From: an uncultured Dialister sp.
Lineage (GTDB): Bacteria > Bacillota > Negativicutes > Veillonellales > Dialisteraceae
Reading direction: 5' to 3'
NCBI GenBank assembly: GCA_900543455.1
Contig: UQRR01000015.1
Coordinates: 1 to 31,072, forward strand
DNA length: 31,072 nucleotides
In this document: in pieces, positions 15,066-24,500 of the stretch
Layout: each line of letters begins with the position of its first letter
Numbering within the stretch: the stretch's first letter is position 1
Program-made: the position numbers and the translations under genes
The notes under the pieces: generated by a model
Told to the model about the DNA's origin: nothing
Database searches by the model: none
What the model saw: only the letters and a program-made list of their open reading frames with translations

Positions 15066-17726
15066 TTAGCCAAGCTGTTCCAAGAACTGCAGACGTTCAT
15101 CCAAAGACTTCATCTTTTCTTCGAAGGTTGCCAGCTTTTCTTTTTCCTTCGCTACGACAGCCTCCGGTGCCTTGGCGAGGAAGCCCTGATTGGAGAGCTT
15201 GCCGGACGTGCGGGCAATATCTTTGGCAAGAGCGTCCTTCGCCTTCTGGATCTTTTCCTTTTCCTTTGCGGTATCGATGAGGCCTTTGAGCTCGAGGTAG
15301 ACTTCCAGTCCGGTGACGACAGCCGCATTTGCATTTTCCGGCTTTGCCGCATCGGCTGCGAGGAGCTTCATGCCTTCGACATGACCGAGTTTTTCAAAGT
15401 ATTCCTTGTTATTTTCAAGGCAGGCTTTGAGGTCATCACGGAGGACAGCGATCTGGATGTGGCAGGCCTTATTCGGGGTGACGCCCGCTTCAGCGCGCAT
15501 ATTGCGCACGGCCTTGATGCAGTCCATGATGCGGTCGAACTGTTCTGCTTCGGTCGGGAAACGGAGAGCCTCGTCTGCCTTCGGCCAAGCCGCTCTTGCC
15601 AGCGTTTCGCCTTCATGCGGCAGATGCTGCCAGAGGTGTTCGGTAATGAATGGCATAAATGGATGGAGCAGCGCCAGCATGCGGGTCAGGTTGTACACAA
15701 GGACATACTGGGTGACCTTTCTGTCCGTATTGTGCTGGCCATAGAGACGGCCCTTCGCTGTTTCGATGTACCAGTCGCAGAAGTAGTTCCATGCGTAGTT
15801 GTAGATGCTGTCTGCCGCTTCACCGAGTTCATACTTGTCAAGGTTCGTGCCTACATAGTCTTCGGTGTAGGCGAGACGGTCAAGGATCCACTTGTCTGCC
15901 AGCGTCAGCTGCTCCTTGGTCGGGACGAAATCTTTATCATAGTCATCGAGGTTCATCAGGGTGAACTTGGTCGCATTCCAGAGCTTGTTGGCGAAGTTTC
16001 TATTTCCTTCGACACGTTCATAGTAGAAACGCATATCATTGCCCGGGGTATTGCCGGTCACCAAGGTGAAGCGGAGCGCATCTGCGCCATATTTTTCGAT
16101 GACTTCAAGAGGATCGATGCCGTTACCAAGGGATTTGGACATCTTGCGGCCCTGAGAGTCGCGGACAAGACCATGGATGAAGACGTATTTGAATGGGATC
16201 TCCTTCATGAATTCCATGGACATGAACATCATGCGGGCTACCCAGAAGAAAATGATGTCGTAGCCGGTGACCATGGTGGAGGTCGGATACCACTGCTTCA
16301 GTGTCGGGGTCTGATCCGGCCAGCCCATCGTGGAGAATGGCCAAAGCGCGGAGGAGAACCATGTATCGAGGACGTCCGGATCCTGATGGATATGGTGGCT
16401 GTGGCACTTCGGGCATTCCGTCAGGTCGGTGCGGGACGCAGAGACAGCGCCGCAGTCATCGCAGTACCAGACCGGGATACGATGTCCCCACCAGAGCTGG
16501 CGGGAAATGCACCAGTCATGAATGTTCGACAGCCACTGGATGTAGGTCTTGGAGAAACGTTCCGGGACGAACTTGGTCTTGCCGGAGGTGACAGCTTCCA
16601 TAGCCGGGCCGGCGAGCGGTTTCATCTTGACGAACCACTGCTGGGTAGTCATCGGTTCGACGACGGTCTTGCAGCGGGAGCAGTGACCGACTGCATGCTT
16701 TGTCTCTTCGATCTTGACGAGAAGGCCTGCTTCTTTGAAATCAGCAATGATGGCCTTTCTCGCTTCGTAGCGATCCATGCCGGCATACTTGCCTACCTTT
16801 TCATTCATCGTGCCATCTTTATTCATGATGACGATGGTCTCGAGCTGGTGTCTCTGTCCGACTTCAAAGTCGTTCGGGTCATGCGCCGGTGTGATCTTCA
16901 CGCAGCCGGTACCATAAGCCATGTCGACGTATTCATCGGCAATGATCGGGATCTCGCGGCCGGTGCCGGGCAGTGCGACCTTCTTGCCGACGAGGTCTTT
17001 GTAGCGTTCGTCCTCCGGATTCACAGCGACAGCGGTATCGCCCGGGATGGTTTCCGGACGGGTGGTCGCGATCTGGATGTATTTCCCCGCTTCGCCTGCG
17101 ATCGGGTAATTGAAGTACCAGAGATGTCCGACTTCATCCTCATGCTCGACTTCGATGTCGGAGAGTGCCGTCTGGCAGCGCGGGCACCAGTTTGTGATGC
17201 GGAAACCCTGATAAATCAGGCCTTTTTCATAGAGGGAAACGAAAACTTCGCGAACGGCACGCGCACAGATATCGTCCATGGTGAAGCGTTCACGGGACCA
17301 GTCGCAGGAAGAGCCGAGACGGCGGATCTGCAGACCGATGCGGTTGCCGTATTTTTCCTTCCACTGCCATACACGTTCCAGGAATTTTTCACGGCCGAGG
17401 TCATATTTATTGAGACCTTCTTCCGCGATCTGCTTTTCGACCTTGACCTGCGTCGCGATGCCGGCATGGTCTTTGCCCGGCAGCCACAGGACATTGTAGC
17501 CCTGCATTCTCTTGTAACGGATCAGAATATCCTGAAGGGTATTGTCGAGTGCATGCCCCATGTGCAGCTGGCCGGTGACATTCGGCGGCGGCAGCACGAT
17601 GCTGTACGGTTCTTTTTCAGAGTCCGGTTCATCATGGAATACACCATGTTTTTCCCAGAAGCTATACCATTTCTGTTCGATCTGACTGGGGTCGTATTTT
17701 CCCAGATCTTTCATGTCTTCTGCCAT
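15066..17726 (-). CDS. valS: Valyl-tRNA synthetase
   Basis: An 886-residue class I synthetase. The HIGH-type motif is PNVTGQLHMGHALDN at about 47-61. The editing domain contains TTRPETIPGDTAVAV and YGTGCVKITPAHDPND; the tryptophan-rich WCISRQLWWGHRIPVWYC precedes DVLDTWFSSALWPFSTMGWP; and GRKMSKSLGNGIDPLEV is the KMSKS loop near 525. The anticodon-binding domain and a C-terminal coiled coil (about 820-886, KEKEKIQKAKDALAKDIAR) complete the family architecture. The start at 17726 has GGAG 8 bases upstream; a GTG at 17735 overlaps that site. Expression is controlled by the T-box leader upstream. Confidence 0.98.
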   Translation of the reverse strand: MAEDMKDLGKYDPSQIEQKWYSFWEKHGVFHDEPDSEKEPYSIVLPPPNVTGQLHMGHALDNTLQDILIRYKRMQGYNVLWLPGKDHAGIATQVKVEKQIAEEGLNKYDLGREKFLERVWQWKEKYGNRIGLQIRRLGSSCDWSRERFTMDDICARAVREVFVSLYEKGLIYQGFRITNWCPRCQTALSDIEVEHEDEVGHLWYFNYPIAGEAGKYIQIATTRPETIPGDTAVAVNPEDERYKDLVGKKVALPGTGREIPIIADEYVDMAYGTGCVKITPAHDPNDFEVGQRHQLETIVIMNKDGTMNEKVGKYAGMDRYEARKAIIADFKEAGLLVKIEETKHAVGHCSRCKTVVEPMTTQQWFVKMKPLAGPAMEAVTSGKTKFVPERFSKTYIQWLSNIHDWCISRQLWWGHRIPVWYCDDCGAVSASRTDLTECPKCHSHHIHQDPDVLDTWFSSALWPFSTMGWPDQTPTLKQWYPTSTMVTGYDIIFFWVARMMFMSMEFMKEIPFKYVFIHGLVRDSQGRKMSKSLGNGIDPLEVIEKYGADALRFTLVTGNTPGNDMRFYYERVEGNRNFANKLWNATKFTLMNLDDYDKDFVPTKEQLTLADKWILDRLAYTEDYVGTNLDKYELGEAADSIYNYAWNYFCDWYIETAKGRLYGQHNTDRKVTQYVLVYNLTRMLALLHPFMPFITEHLWQHLPHEGETLARAAWPKADEALRFPTEAEQFDRIMDCIKAVRNMRAEAGVTPNKACHIQIAVLRDDLKACLENNKEYFEKLGHVEGMKLLAADAAKPENANAAVVTGLEVYLELKGLIDTAKEKEKIQKAKDALAKDIARTSGKLSNQGFLAKAPEAVVAKEKEKLATFEEKMKSLDERLQFLEQLG

Positions 17727-17744
17727 ATCTTTCACTCCTACAAT

Positions 17745-17955
17745 AAAAAATCTCCTTCATCCACATAGGACGAAAGAGTGCTTCCGCGGTACCACCTAAA
17801 TAATCAGTAACTGATCGCTCATTTGCGCGTAACGTGCGCCGCGGACAGATCTCGCTGTCAGCTCCGGGGTGACCCGCTGTTTCCTTCCTGCCGCCTTTCC
17901 AGCCCCGGCGGCTCTCTGTGAGAAATTTCCCAGCTTCTTCCCATCTTTGCTTGTA
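17745..17955 (-). promoter_or_regulatory. T-box riboswitch (valine-specific) of valS
   Basis: The minus-strand leader carries the T-box GGTGGTACCGCGG (17795-17783), Stem I with AGAGAGCCGCCGGGGCTGGA, and a specifier-loop candidate GUC (17873-17871, in CGGGTCACCCC), a valine codon. The terminator is CTCTTTCGTCC/GGATGAAGGAG (11 bp with two G-U pairs) followed by TTTTTT (17778-17745); the T-box region before it can form the antiterminator. Uncharged tRNA-Val should allow read-through into valS and perhaps folC. Confidence 0.94.
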
Positions 17956-17968
17956 CATATACGTTAGT

Positions 17969-17997
17969 ATGATAGCAGGATTTAAAGCAAAATGCAA
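17969..17997 (-). promoter_or_regulatory. Promoter of the valS leader
   Basis: Minus strand TTGCAT (17997-17992), 17-bp spacer, TATCAT (17974-17969). Confidence 0.75.
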
Positions 17998-18014
17998 GAA
18001 GAAAATAGGAAAGG

Positions 18015-18170
18015 TTGGCGGGTTCAAGGTTAGCCTCTGGGGCGTACTGCCCTTTGATTCCGTTTGAAATCTTCGCTTGAATGAGAAATTAGAAATGAGA
18101 AATCCGAAATGGTGGTGCGGCGCATAAAATAATGAAGCGCCGCGGAATTTTGATAGTGCTTCGCGCTGTC
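18015..18170 (+). repeat. Composite intergenic repeat
   Basis: GGTTCAAGGTTAGCCTCTGGGG, GAATGAGAAATTAGAAATGAG, hairpin GCGGCGC-ATAAAATAATGAA-GCGCCGC (18117-18143), then GAATTTTGATAGTGCTTCGC leading into the GTCAT element. Confidence 0.85.
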
Positions 18171-18328
18171 GTCATCGGAAGCGTAGCCGAGGGATCTTTC
18201 TTGCACTGCGGTCAGTATCACATAAGCACCGGTACGGAAACGACGCCTTGGCGCTGCGTATTTCTACTTTCACACATCCTTCGGTTAGCGGTCTGCAAGA
18301 AAGATTTCTCGACAACGCTTTCAATGAC
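18171..18328 (+). repeat. GTCAT inverted-repeat element, copy 2
   Basis: Arms GTCATCGGAAGCGTAGCCGA.. (continuing GGGATCTTTCTTGCA) and TGCAAGAAAGATTTCTCGAC.. (ending GCTTTCAATGAC) are about 40-bp imperfect inverted repeats. It occupies the same position in a composite module as the copy at 10218. Confidence 0.8.
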
Positions 18329-18344
18329 GATACGAGAGTCTCAT

Positions 18345-18560
18345 GTCTCCTAGTCACTCCTAATCCCAAATCCCTAGCCACTCATCCCTGCTTTCAAACT
18401 TCAGGGGTCAGGGTTAGCCCACGGGCGTGTCGCTCTTTGATTCCGTTGGAAAGCTTCACTTGAACGAGAAATGAGAAATGGTGGTGGCGGCTCCGCCGCA
18501 AATATATATTTTGCAGCGAAGCTGCCACCACAACCTTGAACCCATCAGCCTGAACCCTGA
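18345..18560 (+). repeat. Heptamers and composite repeat before the MFS gene 3' end
   Basis: CTAGTCACTCCTAATCCCAAATCCCTAG, then GGGGTCAGGGTTAGCCCACGGG, GAACGAGAAATGAGAAATGG, hairpins GGCGGCTCCGCCGC and GCAGCGAAGCTGC, ending TGAACCCTGAACCC. No gene seen. Confidence 0.75.
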
Positions 18561-18565
18561 ACCCA

Positions 18566-19753
18566 TTATATGATCTTCCTCTCCCTATAGATCACGCATG
18601 CAGCGAGGAAGAAGCAGAAGGCCGTCGACCAGAAGACCATACCATAGCCCCACTGCATGGCGATGGCGCCCGACGCCATGGGGCCGGCAACATTGCCCAT
18701 GAGTGCGAAACTGGTCGAGAAGCCCACCACCATCGTCCGCTTTTCCGCTGGCACCGCCTGCGCGAGGATGGTATTTGCGAGCGGCATGATCATCCCGAGG
18801 GAGAAGCCGGTGAGCCCGCGCATGAAGCCCAGCGTCCAGACCTCCGGCATCAGGTACTGGAGAATGAAATTCACGCCTGTCACAAGAGACGCAAAGATGA
18901 GGATCTTCGGCATAGAGATCCGTTGAGCAAGGCGCGAGACATTCAGAGAAGAGGTGACGCTCGTGGCGCCTGCGATGAAGATGATGATCCCTACGATCGT
19001 CGCGACTGCCATGGCATCGCCTCCCATCATTTCCTTGATATAGAGCGGGAGGATCGGCCCGATCCCTGTCATGCCGCAGTTGCAGAGAAACTGCAGCATG
19101 ACCATCAGACGGACGACGGGATTCTTCATGAAGTAGGAAAGCTGCTTCATGAAAGGCTCCTTTTTCCTTGCCTGTTCCAGTCCGATCTGCTTTGGCACCA
19201 TGAGACGCACCGCGACAAGGCAGAGAAATGACAGGGCGCAGAAAATGACAAAGGGCATGCGATAACCCAGAGTATCCGCGATCATGCCGCCTACGAGCGG
19301 GCCGAACATGACTCCCATGACCATGGATGCCTGAAAGACCCCCATTGCCCACGTCAGCTGCTTCTTGGGGGTCACATTCATGACGAGAGACATGCCGACT
19401 GCGACAAAGCCGCCGGACATGCCCTGGATCATGCGAAGGATCAGAAGTTCTACGGGCGATCGCGTGAAATACATCCAAGCAATGACCACGCCCAAGATGA
19501 AAAGGATCATGGACAGCGCAAAACGCGGTCCCCGGCGATCGGCCTGCATGGACCAGAAAGGCGCCGCGATCGCGACGAAGAAAGGCGTCACACCGGAAAT
19601 CAGACCCGCCCAAAACGCTGCTTCTCCCGGATCCGTGACCCCCAGCTCAGATGTCAGAAAGAGCGGAATGAAGGCGACGACGCCGATGATCGAGATCCCC
19701 GTCCCGATCTGTATGGCCGCCATGGTATACACGATTCGTTTCCAGTTTTGCAT
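18566..19753 (-). CDS. MFS transporter, multidrug-efflux (MdtG/TetA-like) type
   Basis: A 395-residue protein with about 12 hydrophobic segments. The N-terminal half shows the drug-exporter signature between TM2 and TM3 (FWSMQADRRGPRFALS, motif A-like with DRRG) and a motif C-like VMGVMFGPLVGGMIAD in TM5, pointing to an H+-antiport exporter of the DHA1 group. The substrate cannot be read from the sequence. A loose site AGAGG lies 11 bases before the ATG. Downstream and upstream gaps are repeats, and its upstream neighbour rfaE2 is about 160 bases away. Confidence 0.85.
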   Translation of the reverse strand: MQNWKRIVYTMAAIQIGTGISIIGVVAFIPLFLTSELGVTDPGEAAFWAGLISGVTPFFVAIAAPFWSMQADRRGPRFALSMILFILGVVIAWMYFTRSPVELLILRMIQGMSGGFVAVGMSLVMNVTPKKQLTWAMGVFQASMVMGVMFGPLVGGMIADTLGYRMPFVIFCALSFLCLVAVRLMVPKQIGLEQARKKEPFMKQLSYFMKNPVVRLMVMLQFLCNCGMTGIGPILPLYIKEMMGGDAMAVATIVGIIIFIAGATSVTSSLNVSRLAQRISMPKILIFASLVTGVNFILQYLMPEVWTLGFMRGLTGFSLGMIMPLANTILAQAVPAEKRTMVVGFSTSFALMGNVAGPMASGAIAMQWGYGMVFWSTAFCFFLAACVIYRERKII

Positions 19754-19772
19754 AGTATCAATGCCTCTTGAA

Positions 19773-19912
19773 AAAGTGACTAGGGACTAGGGACTAGGGA
19801 CTAGGGATTAGGGATTAAACATCTAATGACTCACGTCCGATGTCTAGTGCCCAATGTCTAATATCTGACGTCTGATATCTAGTCACTAGTCACCAGTCAC
19901 TAGCTACCAGCC
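19773..19912 (+). repeat. Heptanucleotide arrays between MFS and rfaE2 genes
   Basis: GACTAGGGACTAGGGACTAG.. grades to AGGGATTAGGGATT (19773-19816), followed by degenerate TCTAATG/TCTGATATC units and TCACTAGTCACCAG (19878-19912). Confidence 0.85.
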
Positions 19913-19916
19913 CTCA

Positions 19917-20408
19917 TCACGCCCTGATTCTCTCAATCAATTTCGTCGTCGAGTATCCATCGACGAAGGAAAGGATCTCCACGCGCCCGGCGTACTCTCT
20001 TCCGGCGACTTCTTCCACCTTGTAGTCCCCGCCTTTGACAAGGATATCCGGCTTCAGATGAGACAGGAGCTCGGTCGGGGTGTCCTCCCCAAAGATCACG
20101 ACGCCGTCCACGCTGCGAAGGGCAGAGAGCATGAGCGCACGGTCGTTTTCTCCATTCACTGGGCGCGACTCTCCTTTGAGCCGCTTCACCGACGCATCCG
20201 AATTCAGTCCTACGATCAAGTGGTCGCCCAGCGATGCCGCCTGCGCGAGGTAGGTGATGTGACCGCGGTGGAGCATGTCAAAGCATCCATTCGTAAATAC
20301 GACAGTCTCGCCGTGCGCTTTCCATGCTGCGATCTGCGCTTCCGCTTCTTTCCATGTCAGGACGCGCTGCTTCATCAGTTCCCTTGTACGTTCTTCTCTA
20401 TCATTCAT
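19917..20408 (-). CDS. rfaE2: D-glycero-beta-D-manno-heptose 1-phosphate adenylyltransferase
   Basis: A 163-residue stand-alone cytidylyltransferase-like protein, equal to the C-terminal half of E. coli HldE. It shows TNGCFDMLHRGHITYL (HxGH nucleotide site), GLNSDASVKRLKGESRPVN, ILVKGGDY and GYSTTKLIERI. It makes ADP-heptose precursor for LPS inner core, which supports a diderm cell envelope. RBS AAAGGA lies 9 bases before the ATG. It follows the SGNH hydrolase gene by 15 bases, probably in one operon; the other heptose genes are not in the window. Confidence 0.94.
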   Translation of the reverse strand: MNDREERTRELMKQRVLTWKEAEAQIAAWKAHGETVVFTNGCFDMLHRGHITYLAQAASLGDHLIVGLNSDASVKRLKGESRPVNGENDRALMLSALRSVDGVVIFGEDTPTELLSHLKPDILVKGGDYKVEEVAGREYAGRVEILSFVDGYSTTKLIERIRA

Positions 20409-20423
20409 CCTATCTTTTCCTTT

Positions 20424-21017
20424 CTACCTCTGCTTGATCCTCCAAGCTGCCTCTGCCAGTTCCGCGAAGCGCTCATACCCCTTCCCATTCGGATGGAGGC
20501 CGTCATAGTACCAGCCATCCTCCAGCGGGAAGGCTTTCGAAAAATCGATGGCTAGCGCGCCGATGTCCTTTGCGAGCTTTTTTAAGAAATCCCCATACGC
20601 CGCAAGATCTGCCTGATTTCTCTCATACACCGCTTCGCTCTGCCAGCCCGTCCAGATGCTCTCCTTCGTCGCAAGCGGCGGGATACCGATCGCAAGCGGG
20701 ACTTTTTCTGAAAGCCGTGCCAGCCGCTCCTTCACCTCAGCTTCCACCACAGCAAGGCAGAAACCACAGAGGATGTCATTCGTACCGCCCATGAAGAAGA
20801 AACCTTCCTTGGGCCCGGCAAGAGCCGCCGTGCCTTCAAGCGCGTCCAGGATATCCTCGGTGAGCGCGCCGCACTGGCCATGGTTGTACCACTCCACCTT
20901 CGGATGCCGCTTCGCGAGCACTTCCACCCAGCCCTTGCCGGGAAGCGCCCCGTAGCCCGCCGTCAAACTGTCACCGAAGCAGTGGATGGTGTGGATCGTT
21001 TTTCTGTCCCAAAGCAT
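20424..21017 (-). CDS. SGNH/GDSL hydrolase (lysophospholipase L1-like)
   Basis: A 197-residue esterase-type protein with family blocks in order: FGDSLTAGYG (nucleophile Ser, about 15-24), an oxyanion Gly in block II (GQCGALTED), GGTND (Asn, block III) and DGLHPNGKGY (catalytic Asp and His). No signal peptide, so probably cytoplasmic; the substrate is unknown. The start at 21017 (MLWDRK) is chosen because AGGCGG lies 7 bases upstream; the ATG at 21035 lacks a site. First gene of a likely two-gene operon with rfaE2. Confidence 0.9.
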   Translation of the reverse strand: MLWDRKTIHTIHCFGDSLTAGYGALPGKGWVEVLAKRHPKVEWYNHGQCGALTEDILDALEGTAALAGPKEGFFFMGGTNDILCGFCLAVVEAEVKERLARLSEKVPLAIGIPPLATKESIWTGWQSEAVYERNQADLAAYGDFLKKLAKDIGALAIDFSKAFPLEDGWYYDGLHPNGKGYERFAELAEAAWRIKQR

Positions 21018-21049
21018 GAGAGCACCGCCTTTCATGTTGATTCATTCTT

Positions 21050-21078
21050 AGTATAGCACAAGGAGCACGCTTCGTGAA
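21050..21078 (-). promoter_or_regulatory. Probable promoter of the SGNH hydrolase-rfaE2 operon
   Basis: Minus strand TTCACG (21078-21073), 17-bp spacer, TATACT (21055-21050), 32 bases before the start codon. The -35 is weak. Confidence 0.55.
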
Positions 21079-21099
21079 AATGCGCAACATATTCGAAAG

Positions 21100-21257
21100 G
21101 TGCAACGGATTCAGCAGGTTCAACAGGTTCAACAGGTTCAGAGGGTTCAAAGGGGGTTGGTGCGGCGCATTTCGTCATCCTGAGCGGAGAAAAACGTCGT
21201 ATATTAGAAAATGGATTATCTGAAATATGAGAACTGAGTCGAAGGATCTAAGCGCCG
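21100..21257 (+). repeat. Composite repeat whose hairpin is split by a GTCAT-type insert
   Basis: Three to four CAGGTTCAA 9-mers (21115-21150), then GCGGCGCAT, and 80 bases later AAGCGCCGC. The hairpin loop is replaced by a segment starting GTCATCCTGAGCGGAG and ending GTCGAAGGATCT, i.e. a relative of the elements at 10218 and 18171. Confidence 0.75.
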
Positions 21258-21267
21258 CAGAGAATGG

Positions 21268-21434
21268 CTAGGGAAACGCTGATTAAATCGCAGAATCAGA
21301 TTCCACAAGAAATTTTATGCATGGCTTCGTCATAACCTTCCTTAAATAGCTCGCTATTCGCGTCAGGTTATTCCTCGCCATGTATAAAATTTCAAGAGTA
21401 AAATCTGACAACGATTTAATCAGTGTTTCCCTAG
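21268..21434 (-). repeat. Fold-back (MITE-like) element, copy A, complete
   Basis: 167 bp, ends CTAGGGAAACGCTGATTAAA.. and ..TTTAATCAGTGTTTCCCTAG. On the minus strand the internal arms GAAATTTTATACATGGC and GCCATGCATAAAATTTC pair with one mismatch; ATAACCT/AGGTTAT and AATAG/CTATT continue the stem to the tip. Confidence 0.95.
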
Positions 21435-21456
21435 TAGCCATGCCATGAGCTGACAT

Positions 21457-21501
21457 TTCAGTCACCAGTCACTAGTCACCAGTCACTAGCCACCAGTCAC
21501 T
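21457..21501 (+). repeat. Heptanucleotide array (TCACCAG/TCACTAG)
   Basis: About six units between the fold-back element and the acrB terminator. Confidence 0.9.
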
Positions 21502-21508
21502 CCACAAG

Positions 21509-21543
21509 AAAAGAGCCGCGAGCACAAGGCTCGAGGCTCTTTT
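21509..21543 (-). terminator. Terminator of the RND operon
   Basis: AAAAGAGCCTCGAGC and GCTCGCGGCTCTTTT (minus strand) form a 15-bp stem with one mismatch and end in TTTTC. Confidence 0.9.
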
Positions 21544-21557
21544 TCATTTACGACATA

Positions 21558-24500
21558 TCAGTCTTCCGTGACGACTTTTTTCGTTCTCTTGAACCCATGA
21601 ATGTGTTCAATGACAACGAAGAGCATCGGAACGATGAAGATCTGGAAAATGGTGGCAGAAAGCACACCGAATACAACGGCGATCCCCATTTCAGAGCGGG
21701 AATTGGCACCTGCGCCGGTCGAGAGAGCCAGCGGGATGTTACCGACGATGAAAGCGAGAGACGTCATCAGGATCGGGCGAAGACGGATCTTCGATGCTTC
21801 GACAGCCGCCTGAAGCGCTTCCATCCCATGATCGGTACGGACTTTCGCATACTCGACGATCAGGATGGCGTTCTTCGCGGCCAGCCCGATGATGGTTAAA
21901 AGACCGATCTGGAAGTAAATGTCGTTATAGACATTGAATGCCAGGGCGGCAAGGCTCGCGCCAAAGAAGCCGGTCGGGATCCCGAAGATAACCGTGAATG
22001 GCACCTTCCAGCTTTCATAAAGAGCTGCCAGAGACAGGAATACGAAGAGCATGCCGAGCGAGAGGGCATATACGGTCTTGCCGCTCGCTTCACGTTCCTG
22101 CGCGGAGGATTCGACAAATTCGAAACCATACCCATTCGGAAGGACCTGATTGGCAGTTTCTTCGAGCGCATCAAGCGCCTGCCCGGAGGAATACCCGTCC
22201 TTCTGCTGCCCGCCGACCATGACCGCCGGGAAGTTGTCGTAACGAGTGATGACGGAGACGGCATTCGATTTCTTCGGCGTGATGAAGGTGGAAATCGGCA
22301 CCATATTGCCCTTATTGTCACGGACCGTCAGGAACTTGTTATCCCCCGGGTTCGTGCGGTACTGGGTATCCGCCTGCGCGACGACCTTGAAGTTACGTCC
22401 ATAAATGGTGAAGTCATTGATCTGGACAGAGCCATAGTAGGCCTGAAGGGCGGTGAAGATATCACCGACAGCCACACCATTTCGCTGTGCTTTTTCTCGG
22501 TCGATATCAAAATTGTACGATGGTGTATCACTACGGTAGGTGGTGTAGGCCATCTGGATTTCCGGACGCTGGTTTGCCGCGCCGAGGAATTCTCCGACAA
22601 CGCGCTGGAATTCTTCATCCGATGCGCCGCTCTTGTTCATGATGTAAAGGCTGAAGCCGCCGGAGGAACCCAGCCCCGGAATCGGAGGCGGATTCAGCGC
22701 CATCAGAGATACATTCGGATGGGTCGCCCCATACGCCATGGCTTTGCCCATGATGGCATTGATCTGTTCGTTTGGCGCTTTACGTTCATCCCACGGTTTC
22801 AGTTTGATGAAGGAAAGGCCTGCATTTGGTTTCTGGCCGCCGGACAAAATATCAAAGCCGGTGACGCCCTGCGACTGTTCGACCGCCGGATCCTTTCCCA
22901 TGTAGTCCAGATAATCGGTGATCGCTGCATTCGTTCTGACATTGACAGAGCCTTCGGGCAGAGAGAACGCCGCGATGAAGAAGCCGTTATCTTCCTGCGG
23001 AAGGAATGCCGTCGGCAGCTTGAAGAAAATACCGAAGGCTGCGACCGTGATGACGACAAGGACGATGATCGGGGCAGCGATCGCATGTCCCATCTTCTGC
23101 AGGATCGCCCCATAGATTTCTACCATACGGTCGAAACCGTCATTGAAGGTATCCCAGAATCGATCGAGGAAGTTTTTCCTATTCTGCTTCTTCGGCGGCT
23201 TCAAGAGGCCGGCGCAGAGAGCCGGAGTCAGAGACAGCGCGACGAAAGCAGAAATCAGGACAGAGACAGCGATGGTGAGAGCAAACTGTTTGTACAGGAT
23301 ACCCATGATCCCGCCCAAGAAAGCGACCGGTACGAAAACCGCAGCCAGCACGACCGCGACGCCGATAACCGGGCTCTGTACCTTCTGCATCGCAGCGACA
23401 GTCGCCTCTTTCGGACCAAGGTTGTTGTAGCGCATTTCATACTCGACGGCTTCGATGACGACGATCGCATCATCGACGACCAGCCCGATGGCCAGAACCA
23501 TCGCGAAAAGCGTCAGGGTATTGATGGTGAATCCGAGAAGCAGGAAGGAAGCAAACGTACCTAAGAGCGATACCGGAACCGCGATCATCGGGATGAGTGT
23601 GGATCTCCAGTTCTGCAGGAAAATGTACACGATCAGTGCTACGATGAGGAGCGCTTCGACGAAGGTATGCATGACTTCCTTGATGGAGGCATAGATGAAG
23701 TCCGTGTTATCCGCGCAGATGACATAGGTCATATCATCCGGAAAGCTCTTCGCATCTTCTTTGAGCTTTTCCTTGATCGCACCCAGCGTTTCCAGCGCAT
23801 TCGCATCATCGGTCAGAGAGAAGGCGAGGATCGCCGACTCCTGTCCTGCCGCACGGGAAATGAAGCTGTAGTCCTTCGCGCCGAGCTCGATACGGGCCAC
23901 ATCCTTCAGGCGGAGCATGGAGCCATCATCATTGGTGCGAAGTACAATATCGCCGAATTCCTTTTCCGTCACGAGACGCCCCTTCGCCGTGATGATGTAC
24001 TGGAAGGAAGCATTCTGATCGACCGGCGCACTGGAAATGTTGCCAGCCGCGATCTGCTTGTTCTGCGCAGAAACGGCAGCAATGACCTCGCTCGCGGTGA
24101 TTTTATTCTGCGACATCTTCGTCGGATCCATCCAGATACGCATCGCGAAGTCAGAGCCGAATTCCTGTACGTTGCCGACGCCCTTGATGGACTTCAGCTC
24201 GTCCAGATAGTTCATGGAGAAATAGTTCTTCAGGAAGACATCATCATACGTGCCATTCGGCGAGAGCAGACCGACGACGAGTGCCATATCCCCCGAAGAT
24301 TTCTTCGTGGTGACCCCGATGGAGCGGACCGTATCAGGAAGCCCGGCATCGGCAGCTGTGACACCATTCTGCACACGGATGGTCGCCATATCCGAGTCCG
24401 TCCCCGTCAGGAACTGGACGGAAAGTGAATAGGAACCATTCGAGTTCGATGTCGAAGACATATTATCGAAGCCCTCGGCACCGACGACATTCTTTTCTAT

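Noticed and set aside
15381..17768. A 795-codon open frame antisense to valS
   Set aside because: It mirrors the valS coding frame throughout, has no ribosome site or family motif, and runs into the T-box region; an effect of codon bias on the opposite strand.
18585..19613. A 342-codon frame overlapping the MFS gene on the same strand
   Set aside because: His/Arg-rich out-of-frame shadow of a protein with clear transporter motifs.
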